Shown: piece after piece, positions 18,582 through 27,508 of the stretch
How positions within the stretch are numbered: position 1 is the stretch's first letter
Layout of the letters: each line of letters begins with the position of its first letter
Origin: Hyphomicrobiales bacterium
Lineage (GTDB): Bacteria; Pseudomonadota; Alphaproteobacteria; Rhizobiales; Aestuariivirgaceae
Direction: 5' to 3'
Assembly (NCBI GenBank): GCA_025359045.1
Contig: JANYHN010000070.1
Location: 104,698 to 168,697 of the forward strand
Length of the DNA: 64,000 nt
Notes under the pieces: generated by a model
The model's input: only the letters and a program-made list of their open reading frames with translations
Told to the model about the DNA's origin: nothing
Databases searched by the model: none
Made by a program: the position numbers and the translations under genes

Positions 18582-19934
18582 ATGCCGCCGATTGTAAATA
18601 AGTTGCGGGGCATGGCTGCGGTAAATCAATTTGGTTTTGCCTTTCTTGCTTTGTTGACAATCAGTGCCGGCATTCCATTCATGGTCCGTAGCATGGTGGG
18701 GTTTGGTCTTTTGGCCGCTGTTTTTCTTTGCTTTATAGTTGCGCCGCCTAGGCTGAAAAGTCAGCCGTGGACGAAATTGTTTCTGGCCTTGAATGTGATG
18801 TTTGTCATCTTTGGTTCGTTCGTCGTTGTCCTTAGTTTTCTGGGTTATTACGACGGGTTTACACTTTGGCCTGTGGAACAGAAATTTATCGGAAGACAAG
18901 CTTACTTCATATTTTTGTGGTTGCCGATTGGTTATGCATCTCTATGTTTTTGGGCTTGGAATAAAGAAGCCATATTTAATTTTTTTGGGCGTTACGGATT
19001 GTTGGTATGCATAGGAGTTATTGTTGCAGATCTTGTCACATCGAAATTATTAGGAGACCCACGCACCGTTGAATGGGTGCAGTATCAATTTTTTCTCGAC
19101 AAATTGATCTTGGCATTTATTTTTGTACTTTCAGCGTCATGTTACATTGCTCAGAACCCCACATCTTTGTCATTTATAGGCATGTTGCTGATATCAGCCG
19201 TACTTTATCATATTTTAAAGCTCGGCATTTTATTCAATGCGCAAACTGGAACAATTCTTACGCTCATATTGATAATCGCTTGGTTTCCTTTGTTTCCATT
19301 ACAGATGAGAGCAATTTCTGTCTGCTGTCTTGTGCTCGCTCTGCATGTTGTGTTGACGGCGGGGATGTTTAACAAAGCTGCATTCAAAGATGATGCAAAT
19401 ACGTTATGGCGTTTGAACGCTTGGACAAACAACTGGTCTATGGTGTGGGAAACAAATTTTATGGGGATGGGGTTCGGAACCCCTTATCATCAAAGGTCGG
19501 CTGAAAACTTGCGCAATTCTGCGATGAATGAGGGTGACCTTATGCAGAACGGGCCAGTTTCATTAGAAGACACGCAATATTTTCGCGGGCAGCACTCGAG
19601 TGTAGTTAATATTTTTTATAGGTTAGGCTTGGTGGGAGGGATATTGTTTGTCTTGATCAACGCATTCGCCTTGGGTCGGTGTTGTGTTGGCATCAAGAAT
19701 GCACATGATCCAACAACTCAAAAGCTTTTTTTTGTAGGTGCCATGGTGTTGAGTGTGCAAATTGTGCAGATGTCTTTGCATGTTGGTTTGGAAACACCCC
19801 GCTTTCTTGTGGTTTATATGCTCAGTCTAGGGTTGTGCGCTGTTTCACCTAGGTTCTTGCTGGGATCTAATTATTTGCCTGAAACATCGTTGGAGTTACT
19901 TCCAGCATTTTTAAAGGGTAACAGCGAAGTGTAA
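18582..19934 (+). CDS. O-antigen polymerase/ligase-like membrane protein (Wzy type)
   Basis: A 450-residue polytopic membrane protein with roughly ten to twelve hydrophobic segments and a large periplasmic loop before the last ones (about residues 285-345, containing NFMGMGFGTPYH and RGQHSSVVNIFYRLG). This is the pattern of Wzy polymerases and O-antigen ligases. It faces the wecB operon and runs into the convergent flippase gene, overlapping its 3' end by 64 bp. A second gene of the same general type lies at 26033. Confidence 0.75.
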   Translation: MPPIVNKLRGMAAVNQFGFAFLALLTISAGIPFMVRSMVGFGLLAAVFLCFIVAPPRLKSQPWTKLFLALNVMFVIFGSFVVVLSFLGYYDGFTLWPVEQKFIGRQAYFIFLWLPIGYASLCFWAWNKEAIFNFFGRYGLLVCIGVIVADLVTSKLLGDPRTVEWVQYQFFLDKLILAFIFVLSASCYIAQNPTSLSFIGMLLISAVLYHILKLGILFNAQTGTILTLILIIAWFPLFPLQMRAISVCCLVLALHVVLTAGMFNKAAFKDDANTLWRLNAWTNNWSMVWETNFMGMGFGTPYHQRSAENLRNSAMNEGDLMQNGPVSLEDTQYFRGQHSSVVNIFYRLGLVGGILFVLINAFALGRCCVGIKNAHDPTTQKLFFVGAMVLSVQIVQMSLHVGLETPRFLVVYMLSLGLCAVSPRFLLGSNYLPETSLELLPAFLKGNSEV

Positions 19935-21157
19935 AGGCAGCACGACAATAGACCAAACCAATTGGCAATTTGTCCGGCGACCATTCCAGCCAGAAGCCCT
20001 TTTAATCCGAAAGATGTGAGCAACAGCAACGCAAGAATAACGGCAACACTGCCGCCAAAAGCTTTGCTATAAAATACAAGTTGTGGCTTCTTGACTGCAA
20101 GTAGCCAGGCGCCGAATGGTTGACATAGCGCAAAAACACACGCGCCGATAACCCAAAGATGTAGTTCGCCGATATGCCCGTTAAATTTTGTGCCATAGGT
20201 CAAGTGTAATGCTTCGTCGCCCAGAAGGGCCGCAGCAGTTCCCGTTATTCCAACGAGTAAGATGTGCAGGATCATTGCTGAGCGGAATGCGGCCCTCAGT
20301 CCGGGCAATCCTTTTTCATTGAGCTGGCGGGCAAAGCGTGGTGGCTCAACCGTTCCAAGTGCGGAGGTGATGGCATAAATTGGAGCAACAACGTTGCGCG
20401 TTGCAGCAAAGGCAGCACTTCCGATAGGTCCAAAATATGCCGATGCAATGCCGCCCAGTCCGTAACCTACAGAGAGATCCGCCATATACTCAGCAAAACC
20501 CCAAACGCACATGTTTATGTGGGTTCTCCAAGACGCAACTGCGCCTGCGAAGTCTAATTTCGTTTTGGCCTTCCAAAGCTGTAAACCAACCAGTGCGCCA
20601 ACTATGTAAGGTACTGAGAAGCTTGCGATAGCAAGCGGAACTGATGCAAAATAATATGCGCTGGGCAAAAGCGTCATGGTCAGAATGTTAAAAGTCAAAA
20701 CTTGAGCGATGCTCAACTTGATATTGCGCTCTTGAATGACTTGTCGTCTGACATACTCGTAGATAATTGCAGAGGGGCAAAGAAAAGACGACCAAATGGC
20801 TGCGTTTCCCAGCCAATATGTTGTTTGATTTTGATAAAAAAGCCAAGCGGAAAGTAATAGTAGCGATGTGAATACGAAAGCTACAATCAATGTTCCAGTC
20901 ATCCACTTCGGGCTGTTTTTTTTTGCAAGTTCGAATGATCCAGATTCAAATACAAAAGGTAAAACCACGATTGCGCGATTGAGGCCCACTGCGACATAAC
21001 TCATGGTTACGGCCAAAGCGATCTCGCCAAATACATCTTGCTGAAATGTGCGGGCAAATACGACCATGGCAATAAAGCGGGTAATTGCCAAAAGGCCTTG
21101 GTCAACAAGCGCAACCGCTCTGTCTGACGAACCTGTCGCTGCTATTTTCTTAAGCAT
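19871..21157 (-). CDS. Polysaccharide flippase (Wzx-like, MOP superfamily)
   Basis: A 428-residue integral membrane protein with about twelve hydrophobic segments, resembling Wzx/polysaccharide transport proteins that flip undecaprenyl-linked repeat units to the periplasm. An early segment reads LVDQGLLAITRFIAMVVFAR, the typical first helix of the family. The last 64 bp of the gene are antisense to the polymerase gene. It follows the sulfotransferase gene on the same strand by about 20 nt. Confidence 0.82.
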   Translation of the reverse strand: MLKKIAATGSSDRAVALVDQGLLAITRFIAMVVFARTFQQDVFGEIALAVTMSYVAVGLNRAIVVLPFVFESGSFELAKKNSPKWMTGTLIVAFVFTSLLLLSAWLFYQNQTTYWLGNAAIWSSFLCPSAIIYEYVRRQVIQERNIKLSIAQVLTFNILTMTLLPSAYYFASVPLAIASFSVPYIVGALVGLQLWKAKTKLDFAGAVASWRTHINMCVWGFAEYMADLSVGYGLGGIASAYFGPIGSAAFAATRNVVAPIYAITSALGTVEPPRFARQLNEKGLPGLRAAFRSAMILHILLVGITGTAAALLGDEALHLTYGTKFNGHIGELHLWVIGACVFALCQPFGAWLLAVKKPQLVFYSKAFGGSVAVILALLLLTSFGLKGLLAGMVAGQIANWFGLLSCCLYTSLLPFKNAGSNSNDVSGK

Positions 21158-21177
21158 AAAACAGATCAGGCCCTGCG

Positions 21178-22239
21178 TTATTTTGGTGTTCTATTCTGGT
21201 CTTTAAACAGATGACTGGGGGCACCAGTCCAATATGCCCGACCATAAAACTTAATTGCTTCGAAAAAGCCGAACCGGGTGTTGCTTCGAAGAATGTTGTA
21301 GCCATCCAAAAACTGTCTAGCTGCCATCGAATATTCACTGAGCCTTTTTGGTTGTGTTTTCGGATCAACTTCATAGCCCATTTCTTCAAGAGTAGCAAAA
21401 CTTAGCGCTTCTATTTCGCATATAAGTTTTGTTTGCTTGCCATTGCGCCACTTGTAGATGTTGTCTGAGACAATGTCCAACCTTCCCGTGCCGACACCGC
21501 GTTGTTGCTCAAATTCTTGTTCAGCGGGTTTTTCAAGGCGCAGCAAATCCCTCTTGAAATCAATTTCCAAAAACTTGCACAATGATCTGAGTGTGATTTC
21601 GGGGGTGGCAACCAATTCTTCATAGCGAACCAGTTTGTAACGTTCGCCCAAGCGCTCTCCTTCGGCATTTCCTGTATGTACATCTTCTGACCAGCGTTGC
21701 GCTGAACGCAACGGATCTTTCCCAAATCCACGTTTCAAGGAAATTGCGTAATCTCGAACGTCTCGCACGATATGAATGAATCTTGCATCCGGATATATGC
21801 TGTTTAACAAGGGGATTGATCTGAGATAGCTCGGAGACTTATCTCCCCAGATTACGTCGGTCGTCTTGGTGGTTCCAGTATCGTGTTTTGCAAGAGTTTC
21901 AAAAACAGTTGCGATATCAAACTTGCCCTTGCAGGCATCAAACCAAGCCCGCGCCGAAATTTGCTCTCCTACTTCCTCAAGGTAAAGATAGAAGTAAGTG
22001 AGTTTTGTCGTCCAATTATAAAATTTTTCAAAATTATTCCACTCCGAAAGTGGACCAAAACTAGCCCAACGTCTCTGCCAATTTGGCAGAAATTCGCTTT
22101 CAACCGACAAGAAGGAAATGTTCGGATGCTGATTTAACAGTGTGCGTAAAAGTTTGGTACCGGATCGGGGCATGCCGACAACAAACAAAGGGCCATTAAA
22201 TGGCATATCGGACAATTTTCCCTTCATTTTCTGAAACAC
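21178..22239 (-). CDS. PAPS-dependent sulfotransferase family protein
   Basis: A 353-residue sulfotransferase-3-type protein. The 5'-phosphosulfate loop is seen as VVGMPRSGTKLLRTLL (about residues 20-35), and the 3'-phosphate-binding segment as IHIVRDVRDYAISLKRGFG with a conserved serine/arginine region. It is cytosolic and expected to transfer sulfate from PAPS to a hydroxyl of a lipid-linked sugar. Upstream of the flippase on the same strand, it predicts a sulfated surface polysaccharide. The start could also be Met5 or Met12. Confidence 0.8.
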   Translation of the reverse strand: MFQKMKGKLSDMPFNGPLFVVGMPRSGTKLLRTLLNQHPNISFLSVESEFLPNWQRRWASFGPLSEWNNFEKFYNWTTKLTYFYLYLEEVGEQISARAWFDACKGKFDIATVFETLAKHDTGTTKTTDVIWGDKSPSYLRSIPLLNSIYPDARFIHIVRDVRDYAISLKRGFGKDPLRSAQRWSEDVHTGNAEGERLGERYKLVRYEELVATPEITLRSLCKFLEIDFKRDLLRLEKPAEQEFEQQRGVGTGRLDIVSDNIYKWRNGKQTKLICEIEALSFATLEEMGYEVDPKTQPKRLSEYSMAARQFLDGYNILRSNTRFGFFEAIKFYGRAYWTGAPSHLFKDQNRTPK

Positions 22240-22356
22240 TCAACCCCTGCCCGCCGAATGCAAAGGGCTATTGATGCATAATGTATTAACTCTATGGAAG
22301 GTGCAACGCAAAATCTTACGTATGTGTAATTATTATCAGGATTTTCAATTTTATGT

Positions 22357-22998
22357 TTAAGAAACGGGAATTGGTTTTGTTGCAGCTTTTGCGTTAATGC
22401 TCAACCATTGGTGTTTGTCAGATGTGGATTGAATCATCAACCAATCGTAATTCGTCGTATTCCAAGCAACAATTCTCGGGTTGAGGTTGTCAAGAATCAC
22501 ATCCCCTTCAGAAGTGTGGGCAACCAAAAGCGCATGACCTTCGCCAGTTTGGGTTTTAACGATTGCAATTCTAAAGGCAGATTGTGGTAGACCCTCTTGA
22601 ACCAACGCGTTGAGTTTTGTCAGTGCATAATCTTCGCAATCACCAAATTTTCCACCAATCGTCCAGGTGTCTCCAAAGCCCACGCGTGCAGAATCACTGC
22701 GCGGCTTCATGCTGTGGTTAATAGTAAGGTTCACTCTCTCGAGAAGATTGTGTTGCTGATCGGTCACAAATTGATGGGCATCTTCAAGTTTATTTACTTC
22801 GCATGAGATTTTGGTTTTTGTGCACAACACGGCATGCCCAAGTGGCCCCATCGTCAATTTTGATGTTTCGACAAATATGCTTTCTGATTTGCCAAAAAAA
22901 TAATCGAGTTGGGCCGTTGGCGATGTTGCATGAGCTGCTGAAGAAACAATACATTGCAGGATCGCGGCTGCAAACACCTTAGCTTTCCAGAATCCCAT
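22357..22998 (-). CDS. Transglutaminase-like cysteine proteinase (BTLCP) family, exported
   Basis: The frame is open from 23034. The ATG at 22998 gives a proper signal peptide (MGFWKAKVFAAAILQCIVSS, cleavage near AAHA), so I prefer that start. The catalytic triad of bacterial transglutaminase-like cysteine proteinases is visible: Cys in FGDCEDYALTK, His in GEGHALLVAH, Asp in VILDNLNP. Family members in other proteobacteria (LapG-like in fold) act in the periplasm and are often near adhesin or polysaccharide genes. The target here is unknown; the RTX protein at 24973 is one candidate. Confidence 0.82.
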   Translation of the reverse strand: MGFWKAKVFAAAILQCIVSSAAHATSPTAQLDYFFGKSESIFVETSKLTMGPLGHAVLCTKTKISCEVNKLEDAHQFVTDQQHNLLERVNLTINHSMKPRSDSARVGFGDTWTIGGKFGDCEDYALTKLNALVQEGLPQSAFRIAIVKTQTGEGHALLVAHTSEGDVILDNLNPRIVAWNTTNYDWLMIQSTSDKHQWLSINAKAATKPIPVS

Positions 22999-23300
22999 CT
23001 TCCCAAACTCCCATCTCTCTGGGTAACATAGCATTTAGGAATTAAGGTCTAGTAACTAAAACCACTAAAATTTTCGCGATTTTTTACCGAGATATGGAAT
23101 TTAACGGTCGTGTTTCTTCGTCACTTTTTTGAAGCATTCTGGTTTTATCAAATTTTATTAAAAGAGCTTCCGGGTGTGTGAGTTAACCAAAGGTAATCTG
23201 AACTATGGTTAGCAATTCGTTTTTTGTTTTTCATTTTGGCGAGTTCGTGTCACAATGCCAGAATACTATCTGGGGGCAGGCATGGTATTAATTTAGGTGT
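22999..23300. other. Divergent intergenic region with candidate operator
   Basis: About 300 nt, AT-rich, between the protease and the priming transferase. It contains an imperfect inverted repeat GTTAACCA (23182-23189) and TGGTTAGC (23206-23213) with a 16-nt spacer, possibly a regulator site. No RNA gene or protein gene is evident. Confidence 0.3.
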
Positions 23301-24749
23301 TTGCGCGTGTTGAAAGAAGAGTTGACCAAGAAGCAGCCCATGGTCAGGGTGAGTGTTGCAGTTGTTCAGGCTGCTGCAGCTATCCTTGACATTATTTTAG
23401 CATGTATAGTTTTTATTGGTGGCACAGAAGCTTATCATTTCACATTGGGAATAAGGCCGCCTCATGCCAACGCACTTTATTTGCTGAGCATTACTGTGGC
23501 CCTTGTTTACTTTGCTATTTTAGCGCTTCAAGGTGCGTATTCTGCAGCGTCATTGCGGTTGAGACTTGGAAAACCTCGCTTGGTTTTTACCGCATGGATT
23601 GCAAGCGTATCACTTTCACTGTGGTTGGTTTTTCTCGATAAGACAACGGATGATTTTTCGCGTGGCTCATTTGCTGTCATTTTAGTTTTTGGTATTCCGA
23701 TTATCATAAGCGGACACTATTTTTTTGTAACTGGCATTGGTTATCTCATGGAGCGCCAGAGACTATCATTAACCTCAGTAATGTTGGTTTTGGTCGGCGA
23801 TAATATTCATGATGCGAGCCTTGCCGATAGTTTGAAATGGGCTGGTGTTTCAATTCGTGGTATGAAGATTTTAAAGCCATCTTCCATCCCTGAACCAACC
23901 TCGGGTTGGCAAACAAATTTTCCGTTTGTGCAACAAGCTTTGGATGAACTTGAAGCGAAGGTGTATGATGCAATCCTGTTGTCATGCGATTGGCGCGACA
24001 GCGCTTCAATTCAAAAAATGTCTACGCATCTTTCGCGCATTCCGGTTCCCATGTATTTGATGACAAGTGATCGGCACCGCGAATTTGCAGTCAACCCTTA
24101 TCTTAACCTTGGCCGCTATGACGCTTATGAATTGAACTCTGCGCCTCTCACGCAATTTCAACAAGTTCAGAAGCGTCTTCTTGATATCACTGTGTCTTTG
24201 ATTGCTTTGATTTTCCTCTTGCCAATATTTCTGATCACTACGCTCGCGATTTTAGCTGAGAGTGGTCAGCCAGTCGTGTTCAGGCAGTACCGCAAAGGAT
24301 ATGGTGGAAAGGCATTTAGTATTTTCAAGTTCAGATCAATGAGCGTGCAAGAAAATGGGGCTGACGTAAAACAGGCAACCAGGGATGATCCACGGATAAC
24401 GAAGGTTGGAGCGTTTATTCGAAGAACAAGTATCGATGAGCTTCCGCAACTTTTGAATGTGTTAAGTGGGAAAATGTCTTTGGTAGGGCCACGCCCGCAC
24501 GCGCTTTCGCACGATAATCACTATGGGCAATTGATCGAAGAATATGCGTTCAGGCATCATGTCAAACCGGGCATCACTGGTTGGGCACAAGTGAATGGCT
24601 TTAGAGGGGAAACCAAGGAATTAGAACTGATGGAGAATCGTGTGAAGCATGATCTTTGGTATATTAACCACTGGTCGCTTTTTCTTGATTTAAGAATATT
24701 GGTTTACACGGCGGTTCAAGTTCTGTTTCCGAGTGCAAAAGTTTATTAA
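23301..24749 (+). CDS. Undecaprenyl-phosphate sugar phosphotransferase (priming glycosyltransferase)
   Basis: Starts polysaccharide repeat-unit assembly by moving a sugar phosphate, probably glucose-1-P or galactose-1-P, onto undecaprenyl phosphate. The 482-residue polyprenol phosphoglycosyltransferase has four N-terminal membrane helices, a soluble CoA-binding-like domain (about 150-280), one membrane-embedded helix (RLLDITVSLIALIFLLPIFL) and the catalytic Bac_transf domain. That domain shows FKFRSMSV, RRTSIDELPQLLNVL, LVGPRPHA and KPGITGWAQVNGFRG. The start is a TTG in the longest frame; GTG 23307 or ATG 23340 are alternatives. Confidence 0.88.
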   Translation: MRVLKEELTKKQPMVRVSVAVVQAAAAILDIILACIVFIGGTEAYHFTLGIRPPHANALYLLSITVALVYFAILALQGAYSAASLRLRLGKPRLVFTAWIASVSLSLWLVFLDKTTDDFSRGSFAVILVFGIPIIISGHYFFVTGIGYLMERQRLSLTSVMLVLVGDNIHDASLADSLKWAGVSIRGMKILKPSSIPEPTSGWQTNFPFVQQALDELEAKVYDAILLSCDWRDSASIQKMSTHLSRIPVPMYLMTSDRHREFAVNPYLNLGRYDAYELNSAPLTQFQQVQKRLLDITVSLIALIFLLPIFLITTLAILAESGQPVVFRQYRKGYGGKAFSIFKFRSMSVQENGADVKQATRDDPRITKVGAFIRRTSIDELPQLLNVLSGKMSLVGPRPHALSHDNHYGQLIEEYAFRHHVKPGITGWAQVNGFRGETKELELMENRVKHDLWYINHWSLFLDLRILVYTAVQVLFPSAKVY

Positions 24750-24820
24750 AACTTTAATATAGCCCTCTTATTAACAATCAAAAATATTATTTTAAATTTT
24801 ATACAATTATGTAGTGTAAA

Positions 24821-24851
24821 AATATGAGTATGCAGTAAACATACTCATATT
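24821..24851. repeat. Perfect 12-bp AT-rich hairpin
   Basis: AATATGAGTATG (24821-24832) and its exact reverse complement (24840-24851) flank a 7-nt loop. It lies after the priming transferase and just before a promoter-like pair. With no T-tract it may be an operator or mRNA 3'-end structure instead of a classical terminator. Confidence 0.6.
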
Positions 24852-24852
24852 A

Positions 24853-24880
24853 TTGACTCATCGGTTAACGCCTGTTAATA
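24853..24880 (+). promoter_or_regulatory. Candidate promoter for the RTX-repeat gene
   Basis: TTGACT (24853-24858) is followed after 16 nt by TTAATA (24875-24880). This places transcription start about 85 nt before the coding start at 24973. The -35 box touches the 12-bp hairpin, so a protein bound there would block it. Confidence 0.4.
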
Positions 24881-24972
24881 ACCTCTGGTTGATCTGCGGG
24901 GGCGGATTTAAAGATTTACGATGGATAGAAACTGCATAATTTAAGAGAACACAGTTCTCATGGAGACGGAAA

Positions 24973-25884
24973 ATGGCGATAATTTCAGGTACAGCAGCAG
25001 CCGACTATATTGCAGCGGCAGGCAATCCACTTAACACTGGCCCTTCATCAACTACGAGTGGGGATTATATTGATGGCGGTAACGGCAACGACTATATTTT
25101 TGGTGCCGCTGGCGGTGACGTATTGGTTGGTGGTAACGGTGCCGACGTCGTAAACGGTGGTACTGGTGATGACCGTCTTGCTGGCGGTGCTGGGGATGAT
25201 TGGCTCGACGGCGAACTTGGTCATAACTTCCTGCGCGGTGGCACCGGCAATGACGTTTTAGTTTGGCGTGATGCCGACTTCCAGGGCGCTTGGACCACAA
25301 TTGCAAATCCATTTGCACCGAATGCCGTGTCTTCGTTCGTTTTGGGCGCTGCTCAAAGCGCAACCACAACTTCGACTTATGCTGGCAACGAAGATTTTGA
25401 TGCCATCAATGCGAACTTCTCTGCAAGCGGCATTATTGATCTGACCGGCAAAGCAGTTTCAACTGTTGAAGCTGTTGCTGTGAGCAAGACCATTCACACC
25501 AACCAAATTGTAACCGCCAGCTTGACCGAAATGCGTTCAGAAAATCAATCTGATCTTTCAACTGGAACTGTGGCTGGCAACAACCGCGCTACTGTTGGTG
25601 CATTTGTACTTGGCAATGATGCTGGTGATTCGCTGAACTTGGTGGGTGCTGGTTGGCATTTTGACCAAGCTGCAACTGCCACCTTACTTTCTGCTCATGA
25701 AATTCAAACTTTGCGTTCGATTGTCGGCACGCCACTTTCATTGGGCGACGCCAATCCAAACACACTTGATCTTCATGCCGAAGTGTTCACAAATGGAACC
25801 AACTCAGTCACGATCTGGACGGATTTGAGCAATAATCACATTTCAATTAACGGTGTGCATTTGGATACGTTGATCGTTGTATAA
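24973..25884 (+). CDS. RTX-type calcium-binding repeat protein
   Basis: A 303-residue protein with glycine-aspartate nonapeptide repeats (GGxGxDxxx) at about residues 28-100, for example GGNGNDYIFG, GGTGDDRLAG and GGTGNDVLVW. These bind calcium in a beta-roll after type I secretion. The remaining two thirds are threonine/alanine-rich and not recognised. There is no N-terminal signal peptide, as expected for type I secretion, but no transporter genes are adjacent. A good ribosome binding site (GGAGACGGA) precedes the ATG. It stands as a single transcription unit with its own terminator, inside the polysaccharide locus. A matrix or adhesin role is a guess. Confidence 0.82.
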   Translation: MAIISGTAAADYIAAAGNPLNTGPSSTTSGDYIDGGNGNDYIFGAAGGDVLVGGNGADVVNGGTGDDRLAGGAGDDWLDGELGHNFLRGGTGNDVLVWRDADFQGAWTTIANPFAPNAVSSFVLGAAQSATTTSTYAGNEDFDAINANFSASGIIDLTGKAVSTVEAVAVSKTIHTNQIVTASLTEMRSENQSDLSTGTVAGNNRATVGAFVLGNDAGDSLNLVGAGWHFDQAATATLLSAHEIQTLRSIVGTPLSLGDANPNTLDLHAEVFTNGTNSVTIWTDLSNNHISINGVHLDTLIVV

Positions 25885-25922
25885 GCGTTCTGCGAAATTC
25901 TGATTTTATATTTTGAATCGGG

Positions 25923-25960
25923 GGCCAACTTCCAAATATCTTGGAAGTTGGCCTTTTTTT
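25923..25960 (+). terminator. Strong intrinsic terminator
   Basis: A perfect 13-bp stem (25923-25935 with 25941-25953, loop ATATC) is followed by seven T (25954-25960). It is placed about 40 nt after the RTX-gene stop. Confidence 0.93.
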
Positions 25961-26032
25961 GAATAATTATTTCCTTTTTAAAAAACAGACGTCATTAATT
26001 CGGTTGATAGACCTGAAGGTGAATTTCGGCGG

Positions 26033-27424
26033 ATGGATGCAACAGAAAATATAGCTGTAAAAATCGGAGCAATGATTTTTTTAAGTGCTGTGGCTCTCGC
26101 TCCTCTGCCTTTTGGCTTGGCGAACCCTCTTTTGCAGTCCATTTGGGTTGTGTTTATGGCTGTCGCACTCATCTTGGGGCAGTTTCGACAACAAACCCGA
26201 AGTTCAACTGTGTTAAACTTGGTGTTTATTGGTTGCGTCGGTCTATTGTTTTTTATCTATGCCAGCCAATCGGGCTTGATGTCTGGAGCTTTCTCACCAG
26301 CAAAAATATTCGGTCCATATCTCAACGTGAAATGGACTAGCTTTGACAATTCTATAGCCGAGTCAGGCAATCTTTTTCTAATCGTACTTGCTGTCGGCTT
26401 AGGTTTTGTATTTGGGGGGAGGGGGGATTTTGATGAAAGGCTGATTTGGGTGGTGGCCTGGTCTTCTTTGGGTTACGCCTTATTGGGACTCATTCAAGCC
26501 TATTGGACTCCTGATTTAGTGCTTTGGGCAGTCCGGCCCAGTTATCAGGGTTATGTTATAGGGCCGTTTGTAAACCGCAATACTGCTGCTGACTATTTTG
26601 GTTTTGGAGCGGTGGTCTGGTGTCTTCTCGCTTTGCGCCAACAAGGGCTTAACGCATTTGAGTATTCTACTTTTGATCGGAGGATGCTTTATCTGAAATG
26701 GTTTGCAACATTTCTACTATTGGCGTGCGTGGCGTTATCAGGCTCTAGGGCGGGCGCGGTCTTTTCACTCATATCGTTGGTTATTTCAATTTCACTCTAT
26801 GGAGCCCTTCGAAATCGGAAACTTGGTCTGGAGTTGAAGATTGGCAAACTTATAGTCATATCAACACTGTGCGCGGTGGTTGTTTTTGGGCTTTTCAGCG
26901 CCAACTTTAGTCAGCGGTTGGCCGAGCACGGACTGGCAGATGAAAGCAGGGCCGCGGTTTTTTCGGCATCCAAGCAATTGCTCGACGGTAATGTTTGGTT
27001 TGGGACGGGCCCAGGAAGTTTTTCGTGGCTTTTTCCAGAAATCAGACCAGATGGATTGTCGATATCCAACTCATTGGACCATGTTCACAATAGCTATCTT
27101 GAATCTGCGATAGAATTGGGATTGCCACTCGTGGGTTTCATGACTCTTCTGTCGGCTTTCGCAATTTGCTTTTTGCTGTACAGGTTGTATCAGAAAGATA
27201 CCAAAGGGTCGCTTCTGCCCATCGTTGCGTTCTCTAGCTTTACAGTTGCAATGTTTCATTCTGTCATTGATTTTCCGCTGTTTATACCTGGCTATGCAGT
27301 GCCGATTATGGCGCTTTTTTCTGTCGCTATCGCATCGACTTTGAAATCGAGAGACAAGTTAAAATTTCGCAGCAAATCCAAAAAAAGCTTCATTCCTGTG
27401 CATGAAGTGCATGTACAGGAATGA
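26033..27424 (+). CDS. O-antigen ligase/polymerase family membrane protein
   Basis: A 463-residue membrane protein with about ten to twelve hydrophobic helices. It has the Wzy_C/WaaL-type periplasmic signature: WFGTGPGSFSWLFPEI and then DHVHNSYLESAIELG, with the conserved histidine (about residues 320-370). It could polymerise repeat units or ligate chains. It is the second such protein in this locus. The last eight codons and the stop lie inside a 19-bp hairpin (27386-27428), an odd feature for a coding 3' end. Confidence 0.82.
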   Translation: MDATENIAVKIGAMIFLSAVALAPLPFGLANPLLQSIWVVFMAVALILGQFRQQTRSSTVLNLVFIGCVGLLFFIYASQSGLMSGAFSPAKIFGPYLNVKWTSFDNSIAESGNLFLIVLAVGLGFVFGGRGDFDERLIWVVAWSSLGYALLGLIQAYWTPDLVLWAVRPSYQGYVIGPFVNRNTAADYFGFGAVVWCLLALRQQGLNAFEYSTFDRRMLYLKWFATFLLLACVALSGSRAGAVFSLISLVISISLYGALRNRKLGLELKIGKLIVISTLCAVVVFGLFSANFSQRLAEHGLADESRAAVFSASKQLLDGNVWFGTGPGSFSWLFPEIRPDGLSISNSLDHVHNSYLESAIELGLPLVGFMTLLSAFAICFLLYRLYQKDTKGSLLPIVAFSSFTVAMFHSVIDFPLFIPGYAVPIMALFSVAIASTLKSRDKLKFRSKSKKSFIPVHEVHVQE

Positions 27425-27428
27425 AGCT
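27386..27428. terminator. 19-bp hairpin across the stop codon
   Basis: The arms 27386-27404 and 27410-27428 pair over 19 positions with a single G-T pair and a 5-nt loop. A run of A precedes the left arm, so on the minus strand the hairpin is followed by T-tract, as in an intrinsic terminator. On the plus strand no T-tract follows. It may end plus-strand transcripts weakly and block antisense transcription. Confidence 0.65.
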
Positions 27429-27508
27429 AGCTAAACTCGCCATTGCAATACCACTAAACGCCAACCGGTTGTGTATTAATCTAAATATCGGTTTATTTAT
27501 GGGATCGC

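Noticed and set aside
25052..25369. 105-aa arginine/histidine-rich frame antisense to the RTX gene
   Set aside because: It is the complement of glycine-aspartate repeats, which produces long open antisense frames by codon composition.
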